A stretch of 49,476 nt of DNA from contig NZ_RQHW01000026.1 of assembly GCF_004770995.1 (NCBI RefSeq), positions 1-49,476 on the forward strand. The letters are read 5' to 3'. How positions within the stretch are numbered: position 1 is the first letter of the stretch; each line of letters opens with the position of its first letter. Positions 23,999-30,945 of the stretch are shown one piece after another. This DNA comes from Leptospira idonii (GTDB lineage Bacteria > Spirochaetota > Leptospiria > Leptospirales > Leptospiraceae). The notes under the pieces were generated by a model. That model was not told the DNA's origin and did no database searches. It saw only the letters and a program-made list of their open reading frames with translations. A program made the translations under genes and the position numbers.

Positions 23999-24709
23999 TT
24001 ATTTGAGCGAAAACTTTGCATCCTCCTTTCTGTTTTGAAAATAAAAAGGTAAGTACAATAAAGTGAATACGAAGACGCCCAAAACCTGCAATACCAAAAG
24101 ATAATAAGGCCATGGACCGAAGTGATCCATCAAAGAAGCGGCATTCGGTTTGTTCATGGTATATCCGTAGTTCCCACCTAATATAGAATTGACTAGGAAT
24201 GCGATGATGAAATAAATTTGCGCATAGATGACTGCTCTGGCAACGGCCCATTTTCTAGGATAAAGCTGCAATCCGAATACGATGTACAAAGATCCTAAAA
24301 CCAATCCTGAATGAGCGATGAAGAAGATGAAAAAATAAATATGAGGATAGGAGACTTGTAAATCGGGAGTGATGACTCCGTTGATGGAACCGGCCATTAC
24401 CCAAAAATAGGAAAGTTCTGCAAACAGCCTGCTCCCGGTAAAAAGTGCCAAAGCGGTAACAATCATAGACCAATTGCAGAATTCCATAGGCAGATCGTAT
24501 CTGATTTCCCAGTAACCTGAATCTATCCTGTAAATTACATAAGCGATATAGTTCAAAAGCAAAGCGGCCCCGATCCAATATCCTATCTTTTTCTGAATCG
24601 GTTTTCCTTTGTTTTTTCTTCCTATGTAAGTAAACAGCAGTATAGAAGAAAATGTTAAGATGAGAATCCCTATATGCATAGGGGACCAATGTTGGAACCT
24701 TTGGCTCAC
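23999..24709 (-). CDS. YwaF/TIGR02206-type integral membrane protein
   Basis: 236 residues with six or more membrane helices. Family hallmarks are HWSPMHIGILI near the N-terminus and LPMEFCNWSMIVTALALFTG, followed by YFWVMAGSINGVITPD and SLMDHFGPWPYYLLVLQ. Function is unknown. AGGAG lies ten bases before the ATG. It starts 12 bp after the Fic gene, so the two are probably co-transcribed. Confidence 0.87.
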   Translation of the reverse strand: MSQRFQHWSPMHIGILILTFSSILLFTYIGRKNKGKPIQKKIGYWIGAALLLNYIAYVIYRIDSGYWEIRYDLPMEFCNWSMIVTALALFTGSRLFAELSYFWVMAGSINGVITPDLQVSYPHIYFFIFFIAHSGLVLGSLYIVFGLQLYPRKWAVARAVIYAQIYFIIAFLVNSILGGNYGYTMNKPNAASLMDHFGPWPYYLLVLQVLGVFVFTLLYLPFYFQNRKEDAKFSLK

Positions 24710-24721
24710 GATTTAATTCTC

Positions 24722-25657
24722 CTATTTATTTTTTTTGAGATTCACTTCGTCCAGGTAAGTTTCAATCGCCTGAATGGTAGTCATCCAATTTCTTTCAAAT
24801 TTGACGGAGGAAAGTTTACCGGTCCGAGCAAGTAGAGAAAGATACTCTAAAGAATAGTCACAGTGTTTCGTAGCTTCTTTTAAAGTAATGTAGCCCTGTT
24901 TGTTTTGCGATGAATCCGGTTTGAGTGAATTCAAATAAATGATTAAAGATCTTTCAATGGACTTACCTACAAAATCAAGAAAACCGGAAGTTTTCCCATT
25001 ATCCGCTTCCCTGAGAACTCTATAATATTTTTTTCTATCAAGATGAAGAATGACTGCTGGCGGGTATCCTTCTTGCATTAAAATTAAATTCATAAATAAA
25101 CGAGCAGTTCTGCCATTTCCATCAATAAATGGATGAATAAAAACAAGCTTATAATGAAACCAAGCAGCAAGTTCCGGAATAGATAATTTTTTATAATTAT
25201 GAAAATACCATTGAATTAATTCTTCAATTAAGTTATAAACTTTAGCAGAACTCGGAGGGATATGTGAAGCTCCCGTGATACGAACATTAGTTCTTCTAAA
25301 AACGCCAGCTTCCTCATCATCGATGTTCTTTAAAATGATACCATGAATTTCACGAATTAAGTTTAAAGAAAGGGAAGTCTTTTTTTTGATCACTTTTTCG
25401 ATAGAATCGATTCCTTCTTTGTGATTGATGACTTCGAAATGTTCTCTAAGGCTCTTATTTCCAATAGTGATCCCTTGTCTTAAAACTAGATCTGTTTCCT
25501 GTAAACTAAGAGTATTTCCTTCAATGGCATTTGAATTGTAGGTCCATTCTAAATAAAATTGTTCCCTAAGTTTATCTACAATTGCCTTAGGAAGTGGTCT
25601 CAATCGATCGAGTTCCCTTTTTTTACCCTCAATACTTTTCAGTAGTTTGACATTCAT
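24722..25657 (-). CDS. Fic-family protein (putative AMP transferase) with C-terminal excisionase-type HTH
   Basis: 311 residues from the ATG at 25657; the upstream TTG lies in a promoter-like TTGACA and is not used. The Fic core motif is complete, HPFIDGNGRTAR (175-186), so it should transfer AMP or another nucleotide to a target hydroxyl. The inhibitory helix SNAIEGN ((S/T)xxxE(G/N)) is N-terminal, near residues 42-48, making it a self-inhibited class II Fic. The last ~55 residues (GYITLKEATKHCDYSLEYLSLLARTGKLSSVKFERNW in two parts) resemble the HTH_17/excisionase fold and may bind DNA. A perfect 9-bp inverted repeat covers its start, so autoregulation is plausible. AT-rich, accessory context. 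Confidence 0.9.
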   Translation of the reverse strand: MNVKLLKSIEGKKRELDRLRPLPKAIVDKLREQFYLEWTYNSNAIEGNTLSLQETDLVLRQGITIGNKSLREHFEVINHKEGIDSIEKVIKKKTSLSLNLIREIHGIILKNIDDEEAGVFRRTNVRITGASHIPPSSAKVYNLIEELIQWYFHNYKKLSIPELAAWFHYKLVFIHPFIDGNGRTARLFMNLILMQEGYPPAVILHLDRKKYYRVLREADNGKTSGFLDFVGKSIERSLIIYLNSLKPDSSQNKQGYITLKEATKHCDYSLEYLSLLARTGKLSSVKFERNWMTTIQAIETYLDEVNLKKNK

Positions 25658-25690
25658 ATCGGATACCTGTATATTGACCCGATCCGATAT
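25656..25690 (-). promoter_or_regulatory. Perfect inverted repeat over the fic promoter and start codon
   Basis: ATATCGGAT (25656-25664) and ATCCGATAT (25682-25690), 17 bases apart, flank the region between TTGACA (minus strand, 25694-25699) and the ATG at 25657. Either an operator or a leader hairpin hiding the start would fit. Confidence 0.55.
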
Positions 25691-25768
25691 AACTGTCAAA
25701 TCATTAACTCAAGAGTATTTTGAATTAAACTCAATGCAATGAATCAGATTCTCAATCCTCCGTATTGA

Positions 25769-25785
25769 ATTCGCAAAAGGGATTG
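25769..25785 (+). repeat. 17-nt direct repeat, truncated end of the structured repeat
   Basis: ATTCGCAAAAGGGATTG here is identical to 26326-26342, the left edge of the short structured repeat copy. The next bases (AAATGAAATC) loosely follow the same pattern, so this may be a decayed copy. The two copies flank higA and the higB remnant. Confidence 0.5.
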
Positions 25786-25822
25786 AAATGAAATCTTTGG
25801 TTCATCTTTTCTGTTTTTATAT

Positions 25823-26146
25823 TTAAGCTACGGATTTAGTTTTCTTTTGTTTATGCTCTTTCTTTTTGATTTCTTTAATTTTTGCCTTCAACTTATGTTC
25901 TTCCAACCTAATGTCAAAATCGTTTTGAAGCCCGATCCAAAAGAGAGGATTTAACTCAAAGAATTTTCCCAATTTAATAGAAATCGCAGCAGTAATGCTT
26001 CTTTTCCCATTAATGATTTCAGATATATTTGATTCAGGAATTCCAGTTTCTTTTGCTAGGCGATATGCGGAAATTTCTAAAGGAGTGAGAAATTCTTCTG
26101 CAAGAATCTCACCGGGATGAACATTGATAAAAACATCTTTCTTCAT
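25823..26146 (-). CDS. higA: HigA-type antitoxin, XRE-family HTH
   Basis: 107 residues. It opens with the family signature VHPGEILAEEFLTPLEISAYRLAKETGIPESNISEIINGKRSIT, an XRE helix-turn-helix, followed by AAISIKLGKFFELNPLFWIGLQNDFD. The tail is Lys-rich. AAGGAG precedes the ATG. In a normal module it binds the HigB RNase and represses the operon. Here the higB upstream of it (15 bp away) is frameshifted and truncated, so the antitoxin may be orphaned. Confidence 0.92.
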   Translation of the reverse strand: MKKDVFINVHPGEILAEEFLTPLEISAYRLAKETGIPESNISEIINGKRSITAAISIKLGKFFELNPLFWIGLQNDFDIRLEEHKLKAKIKEIKKKEHKQKKTKSVA

Positions 26147-26161
26147 AAACTTACTCCTTAT

Positions 26162-26327
26162 TTAATGATAATCGATAATCTCGACATCTAAAGCGTTTCC
26201 CTCTAAAAATCGAAAACAAATTCGCCACTGGTCATTGATCGCAATATTGACCTTTTCTATCACCTGCAAGAGAATGAAGTTTATTTGATGGAGGCACTTT
26301 TAATTCTTTCAGATCTTTAACACCCAT
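26162..26327 (-). pseudogene. Broken higB toxin gene (RelE/HigB family)
   Basis: Two frames together make the C-terminal half of HigB. The first is VKDLKELKVPPSNKL and HSLAGDRKGQY, then a stop. The second is IAINDQWRICFRFLEG and NALDVEIIDYH, ending TAA just before higA. Normal HigB reads ...GDRKGQYSIRINDQWRICF..., so a few bases (probably five) are missing at about 26243-26250. The N-terminal ~40 residues are also absent: the coding sequence runs straight into the structured repeat at 26336. An active toxin is not expected. Confidence 0.85.
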
Positions 26328-26335
26328 TCGCAAAA

Positions 26336-26397
26336 GGGATTGCAGCGAAAATCCTGCGGGAGCAAAGCTCCCGCAGATTGGAGCGGAAAGCCCGGCT
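26336..26397 (+). repeat. Structured intergenic repeat, short copy
   Basis: Its ends, GGGATTGCAGCGAAAAT and GATTGGAGCGGAAAGCCCGG, match those of the copy at 201-361. The middle is a near-perfect hairpin: CTGCGGGAGC-AAA-GCTCCCGCAG (10-bp stem, 26354-26376). It abuts the truncated end of higB. Confidence 0.75.
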
Positions 26398-26481
26398 CTA
26401 TGAACCGTTAGGTGAATAGAGTTTGCCCGAATTTTAAAACCGAAAGAAATATTTTTGGAAAGAGAAGAAAAGCCCGCCCGT

Positions 26482-26499
26482 CGCAACAGAATTGTTACG
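26482..26499 (-). terminator. Weak hairpin downstream of loa22
   Basis: On the minus strand CGTAACA-ATTC-TGTTGCG (7 bp with one wobble) lies 25 bases past the loa22 stop and is followed at a distance by a T-rich stretch. Confidence 0.4.
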
Positions 26500-26523
26500 C
26501 GGACAGTGCTTAGGAGGGAAATC

Positions 26524-27093
26524 TTATTTAGAGATAACTTGGAAAGTCACTCGGCGGTTGATTCCGTCGTTCTCTGCAAAACCGGAAATCGGTGCAGAAG
26601 AACCTGCTGCTTTTGTGCTGATTCTGGAAGCAGGAATACCTTGTTTTACCAACGCATCTTTCACTGCATCGGCACGGATTTGTGAGTAATATCCGTTTCC
26701 TTTTTTACCGCCTTCCGCTTCTTCCGGTCCGGATGCATCCGCGTGACCGATGATTTGGAGAAGGTAATCTTCAGGAAGTTTTCCTAGAGCTTCTTTGATA
26801 TAAGCAATGTTATCTTTTGCCCAAGTTCCGAAGTCTTCTTTCAGAACGTCCGCTTGTTTGTAGCTGAACCCTCTTCTTCTCACTCCGTCCGGATAACGAT
26901 AATCTTTTAATGCCGTGTTGATTTCATCCAAAAGAACCAAATTCATGTCGCGAGAAGAGACAGTGTTTGTAGAATTGGATGCAGTGGATGTATTTTCTGG
27001 CTGCGCTTCTTGCTTAGGTTCTGCAGAAGAACAATTGGAATAAGCGAGCGAAATACCAGCGATGAGGATAAGAGTAAAAATTCCTTTTTTCAT
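26524..27093 (-). CDS. loa22: Loa22-like OmpA-domain lipoprotein
   Basis: 189 residues. The signal peptide ends at a Cys (SLAYSNC, Cys21), followed by a low-complexity Ser/Thr/Asn linker. Residues about 55-185 closely follow Leptospira Loa22: DYRYPDGVRRRGFSYKQADV, LGKLPEDYLLQIIGHADASGPEEAEGGKKGN, YYSQIRADAVKDALVKQGIP and GINRRVTFQV. The OmpA C-terminal part binds peptidoglycan. In pathogenic leptospires Loa22 is an abundant outer-membrane protein needed for virulence, but it also occurs in non-pathogens. AAAGG precedes the ATG. It is divergent from the rluA-like gene. Confidence 0.93.
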   Translation of the reverse strand: MKKGIFTLILIAGISLAYSNCSSAEPKQEAQPENTSTASNSTNTVSSRDMNLVLLDEINTALKDYRYPDGVRRRGFSYKQADVLKEDFGTWAKDNIAYIKEALGKLPEDYLLQIIGHADASGPEEAEGGKKGNGYYSQIRADAVKDALVKQGIPASRISTKAAGSSAPISGFAENDGINRRVTFQVISK

Positions 27094-27152
27094 CAGTTGA
27101 CCTACCTTTCAGAGTCCATAGTTTAGTTCTTTTCATTAGATAACAACCGAAA

Positions 27153-28091
27153 ATGCAAATATTTGTAACCGTTTCAGAAGAATACGACCAATCCCGTATC
27201 GATGTCTTTCTCAAAGAGAATGCAGGAGAAGATTTATCCCGTTCTACAGTCCAAAAATGGATCGACTCCGGGTTTGTCAGCAATGCCTCTACACAAGAAA
27301 CCATCAGTAAAAACGGACATAGAGTTTCCAAAGACGAAAGATATTCCGTTCAAATCGTCTCCAAAGCAGCTTCTCGCTTAGAACCAATTCCTATGGATAT
27401 CCCTATTCTTTACGAAGAAGAGGAATTTATGATCATCCATAAAAAACCCGGGATCGCCTGCCACAGCGGTCCGGGGGACGACCAACCTTCTCTGGTCAAC
27501 GGACTGCTCCATCAATTCAAATCACTTTCTTCCGTAGGAGGAGAAAGAAGACCCGGCATCGTACACAGGTTAGATAAACCCACGGAAGGAGTTTTGGTCA
27601 TCGCAAAATCAGACAGGGCGCATGCTTCCTTGTCCAAACTTTTCCAAGACAGATTAGTGGACAAAACTTACTATGCTTGGGTTCTGCAAGCTCCCGTAGA
27701 AGCGGAAGGAAAAATCCGTCTTCCTATTGGACGCCATCCCGTAGATCGAATCAAAATGTGTGTCCGTGAAGACGGAAGAGATGCGATCACGAATTATAAA
27801 ACGGAAAAAATCATCCAAACCCAAACAGGAAGAAAATATTCCTTTCTGACGGTAGGGATCGAAACAGGACGGACTCATCAAATCAGAGTCCACTTACAAA
27901 AATTAGGTTGTCCTGTCGTAGGAGACAGCCTATACTCTCGTTCGGCGAAAGATTATGCGCAATTCGGTCTGCTTTTATTCGCAGGAAGAATCGTATTCCC
28001 TCATCCTTTTGTTCCCGGAAAACAAATCGATGTCTCTTTGGATCTTCCGGAACGTTTTAGAATTTTTGAAAAGAAGTGTGTGAGTTATTAG
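27153..28091 (+). CDS. RluA-family 23S rRNA/tRNA pseudouridine synthase
   Basis: 312 residues. An N-terminal S4 RNA-binding domain (about 12-70, RIDVFLKENAGEDLSRSTVQKWIDSG) precedes the synthase domain. The catalytic motif is GIVHRLDKPTEGVLVIAK (Asp141). GRTHQIRVHLQKLGCPVVGDSLY is the other conserved block. The layout matches RluD/RluC-like enzymes that isomerise uridines in 23S rRNA; the exact site cannot be told. The following membrane gene starts 7 bp after its stop, so they are co-transcribed. Confidence 0.92.
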   Translation: MQIFVTVSEEYDQSRIDVFLKENAGEDLSRSTVQKWIDSGFVSNASTQETISKNGHRVSKDERYSVQIVSKAASRLEPIPMDIPILYEEEEFMIIHKKPGIACHSGPGDDQPSLVNGLLHQFKSLSSVGGERRPGIVHRLDKPTEGVLVIAKSDRAHASLSKLFQDRLVDKTYYAWVLQAPVEAEGKIRLPIGRHPVDRIKMCVREDGRDAITNYKTEKIIQTQTGRKYSFLTVGIETGRTHQIRVHLQKLGCPVVGDSLYSRSAKDYAQFGLLLFAGRIVFPHPFVPGKQIDVSLDLPERFRIFEKKCVSY

Positions 28092-28098
28092 GAGTGGG

Positions 28099-29580
28099 AT
28101 GAGATTCTTATTCCGCCTACTGATTCATTTTCTAATTTTTTATCTACTCTATCCCTCCTGGGAAAAGATAGAATCGTATCATTTCGGAGTCGTTACCAAC
28201 AGCGACGCTTTGTATCCCTATCTGTTTGCGAAAGAATTTTGGACCTCTCCCGAAATTCTTTCCGGATGGACCTTTCCTCCTTCCAATTGTTTTTTTCCGG
28301 ATGTTCTTTTTTTCATCGCAGGTTATTACTTTACTTCGGATGTTTTGGTTTTACATGCCTCTTTCGCTTTTTTCGTTTTTGTCACTACTTCTTATTTTCT
28401 AAATATTTTCGGGCTCAGTAAATTTCTTTCCTTAACGGGATCGATCGCCTTTTTGAAATTAGGTGAAATGTTCCCCGATTCCTGGGGGCAGTTTTATCTT
28501 CCCACATTCCATGCTACTGAATTCTTTCTTGTCTTTTGTTTTTTGGTTCTTCTGAAAAAGGACAAAATGAACCGATTTTGGTTCGTAGCTCTTTTCGGTT
28601 CCCTTCTGGGGCTTTCTCTTTTTTCAGAACTTTGGTTTTTGGTTCATTCCGGTTTGATCCTTCTTGCATTCTTTCTGTTTTCGGGAAAACACACCTTCGC
28701 TAAAATCGCAGCATCGCTCCTCTTCGGATTTTTAATTTACAAACTCATCTTTGTTTCCTTTCAAAAATACGGATTTTTAGTGTATCTTCCTCGGCAATTT
28801 CCCGCAAAAGATTTGATTTTGAAAGGAATCAACGAACTTCGATTAGATCCTTTTTCTAAAATCAATCTTCTCTTCTCGCAAAAAACGGATCTGCCTCTTT
28901 ATAAATATTTTTTTCCGGCATATCTGATTTTATCTTTTCTATTTCTGGTTTCGTTTTTCAGGAATCTGCATCTCTCCCGAAAGGAAGAAAAAAAATCCAA
29001 TCGCCCGGAACTATTGTATTTCTGCATCGTTCCTTTGTTGAGTTTAGTTTTTCTAATCCTTGTTAGTATCGAATTCAATGCGAGATACATATATGCGCTT
29101 CCACTTGCTTGTTTCGTTTTGTTCTTTTCCCTTTTAAAACGGCTCAAACCCGTCTATTGGGCTTTCTCTTGGATTCTATTGATAGGAATTCTGCTCCCTT
29201 CCCATCGTTACTTTCCGGATCCGGTAACGCAAAACTTCATTCAAACGGGAAAAGAAATGAGAAAAGAAAGATTAGAATGCATCTCGCTTGCCTGGGAAAA
29301 ATGGGGAAAACTTCCGGGTGCTTCCTACTACTGGCCTGTCAAATTCAGTTATGCGTTTTCGAAAGAACCGATCCGACTCGTTCCCTTTACTCCGGACGGA
29401 ATTTATTATCCTTGGGTGCACAATCGAAACTGGGAGAAAGATTTAACTTCCTTGGAACCGAAATTTTTTTCCTGGGCGGTGGCGGACAAAAAAGATAAAG
29501 TTTGGAACTTAAAAATCAAAGATACCCTTCCCTGTTCTCATTGGGATGCAGTTGGGTTTTTCCCCTCTTCCGATTTTTGA
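28099..29580 (+). CDS. Polytopic membrane protein, GT-C glycosyltransferase-like
   Basis: 493 residues with about ten hydrophobic segments. An acidic motif in the first periplasmic loop (VTNSDALYPYLFAKEFW, Asp about residue 38) and a large C-terminal soluble part (about 380-493) match the GT-C plan of lipid-linked-sugar transferases such as PMT-like proteins. Membership is not certain, and no donor or acceptor can be proposed. It lies 7 bp behind the pseudouridine synthase. Confidence 0.7.
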   Translation: MRFLFRLLIHFLIFYLLYPSWEKIESYHFGVVTNSDALYPYLFAKEFWTSPEILSGWTFPPSNCFFPDVLFFIAGYYFTSDVLVLHASFAFFVFVTTSYFLNIFGLSKFLSLTGSIAFLKLGEMFPDSWGQFYLPTFHATEFFLVFCFLVLLKKDKMNRFWFVALFGSLLGLSLFSELWFLVHSGLILLAFFLFSGKHTFAKIAASLLFGFLIYKLIFVSFQKYGFLVYLPRQFPAKDLILKGINELRLDPFSKINLLFSQKTDLPLYKYFFPAYLILSFLFLVSFFRNLHLSRKEEKKSNRPELLYFCIVPLLSLVFLILVSIEFNARYIYALPLACFVLFFSLLKRLKPVYWAFSWILLIGILLPSHRYFPDPVTQNFIQTGKEMRKERLECISLAWEKWGKLPGASYYWPVKFSYAFSKEPIRLVPFTPDGIYYPWVHNRNWEKDLTSLEPKFFSWAVADKKDKVWNLKIKDTLPCSHWDAVGFFPSSDF

Positions 29581-29629
29581 GTGGATTTTGTAATCCGATT
29601 TCCGATATTTGCGGTCAAAGGATACCACC

Positions 29630-30376
29630 ATGGTTGCACTCATCACCGATCCCTCCGTTTGGGCCGCTCTTTTCACTTTGACAGGTTTGGAAATTGTTCT
29701 GGGAATCGATAATATCATCTTCATTTCCATCCTATCTTCCCGACTTCCCAAAACCAAACAAAAGAATGCGAGACAAATCGGACTCATACTAGCAATGGTT
29801 ACCCGAATCCTGCTTTTGTTTTCCCTTTCTTTGATTATGAAACTGACTTTTCCTTTGTTTTCCGTTCTAGGTCATGAAGTCAGCGGAAGAGATTTAATCC
29901 TTATATTAGGCGGTCTTTTCCTCATCGCAAAATCCACTACTGAGATTCATCATAAACTGGAAGGAGAATCGGACACACTGGAAAACCCAGGTAAAAAAGT
30001 TTCCTTCACAAAAGTCATCATTCAGATTATGATTTTGGACATAGTGTTCTCTTTGGATTCCGTCATCACTGCGGTAGGAATGACGGACCAATTGGGAATC
30101 ATGATCGCTGCGGTCGTGATCTCTGTCGGTTTTATGCTTCTTGCCAGCGGAAAGATCTCGGACTTCGTAGATCGCCACCCTACCATCAAAATATTGGCAC
30201 TCAGCTTTTTGATTCTGATCGGACTTGCTCTACTCGGAGAAGGTTGGGACTTTCATATTCCTAAAGGATACATCTATTTCGCTATGGCCTTTTCCGTGAT
30301 TGTGGAATTCTTGAATATGAAACTGAGAGACAACTCGGAAAAACCTGTAGTTTTAAAAGGAAAATTTGAAGACTGA
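29630..30376 (+). CDS. TerC-family integral membrane protein
   Basis: 248 residues from the ATG at 29630 (AAAGGA at good spacing). The family signature LTGLEIVLGIDNIIFISIL and the second copy IMILDIVFSLDSVITAVGMT carry the conserved membrane Asp residues. Seven helices are expected. Members act in metal-ion (notably Mn) export during protein secretion, or in tellurite resistance. The stop overlaps the next start (TGATG), so the DUF1569 gene is translationally coupled. Confidence 0.92.
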   Translation: MVALITDPSVWAALFTLTGLEIVLGIDNIIFISILSSRLPKTKQKNARQIGLILAMVTRILLLFSLSLIMKLTFPLFSVLGHEVSGRDLILILGGLFLIAKSTTEIHHKLEGESDTLENPGKKVSFTKVIIQIMILDIVFSLDSVITAVGMTDQLGIMIAAVVISVGFMLLASGKISDFVDRHPTIKILALSFLILIGLALLGEGWDFHIPKGYIYFAMAFSVIVEFLNMKLRDNSEKPVVLKGKFED

Positions 30377-30939
30377 TGAAACGATCCGACTTTTTAACCA
30401 AACTGGGAGCAAGTTTTGCTCTCTTATTTCCCGTTGTTGCAAAGGCACAACCTATGTTCTCCTCGAATGAAGAATTGAACGAAAAATTAAAATCTTTGCA
30501 AAACCTAAAAGATGTTTCCGAGTTCCTAACTGCCTGCGAATCGGGAAAGGTAACATTGAAGATCCAAGGAGAATGGTCTCTCGGAAAAGTATTCACTCAC
30601 TGTGCGCAAAGCATTGAATATTCGTTAAACGGTTTTCCCGATATGAAGTCTGCGGTGTTTCGAGGCACTGTGGGTTCCGTAGCATTTTCCGTTTTTTCTC
30701 TCAGAGGAAAAATGAGCCACGGATTGGAAGATCCCATTCCTGGAGCTTACGACATTTCCAATTCCATAGAAGGGAAAGCGGGAATCCAAACCTTACAAAA
30801 ATACATCGATTTGTTTCAAAAAACGGAATCGAAAGATTTAAAACCTCATTTCGCCTATGGTCAGTTAGATAAAGAAGAATTCGACACGGCTCACACTCTT
30901 CATATCAAAAACCATTTCGAAAGAATCTCCCTGGCGTAA
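30376..30939 (+). CDS. DUF1569 (DinB-like) protein with signal peptide
   Basis: 187 residues. MKRSDFLTKLGASFALLFPVVAKAQ looks like an export signal with a twin-charged start; the mature chain then fits DUF1569: LGKVFTHCAQSIEYSLNGFP and the C-terminal DTAHTLHIKNHFERI, which give the three His of a DinB-type metal site. Function is unknown. It is coupled to terC (TGATG overlap) and convergent with the hybrid kinase, with only 6 bp between stops. Confidence 0.82.
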   Translation: MKRSDFLTKLGASFALLFPVVAKAQPMFSSNEELNEKLKSLQNLKDVSEFLTACESGKVTLKIQGEWSLGKVFTHCAQSIEYSLNGFPDMKSAVFRGTVGSVAFSVFSLRGKMSHGLEDPIPGAYDISNSIEGKAGIQTLQKYIDLFQKTESKDLKPHFAYGQLDKEEFDTAHTLHIKNHFERISLA

Positions 30940-30945
30940 GTTGGA

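Noticed and set aside
25658..25699. TTG start of the Fic protein
   Set aside because: It overlaps a promoter-like TTGACA and the inverted repeat; the ATG at 25657 fits the family better.
26232..26486. Apparent 84-residue protein over the short repeat
   Set aside because: It is a fusion of repeat-derived sequence with the N-terminal piece of the broken higB, not a real gene.
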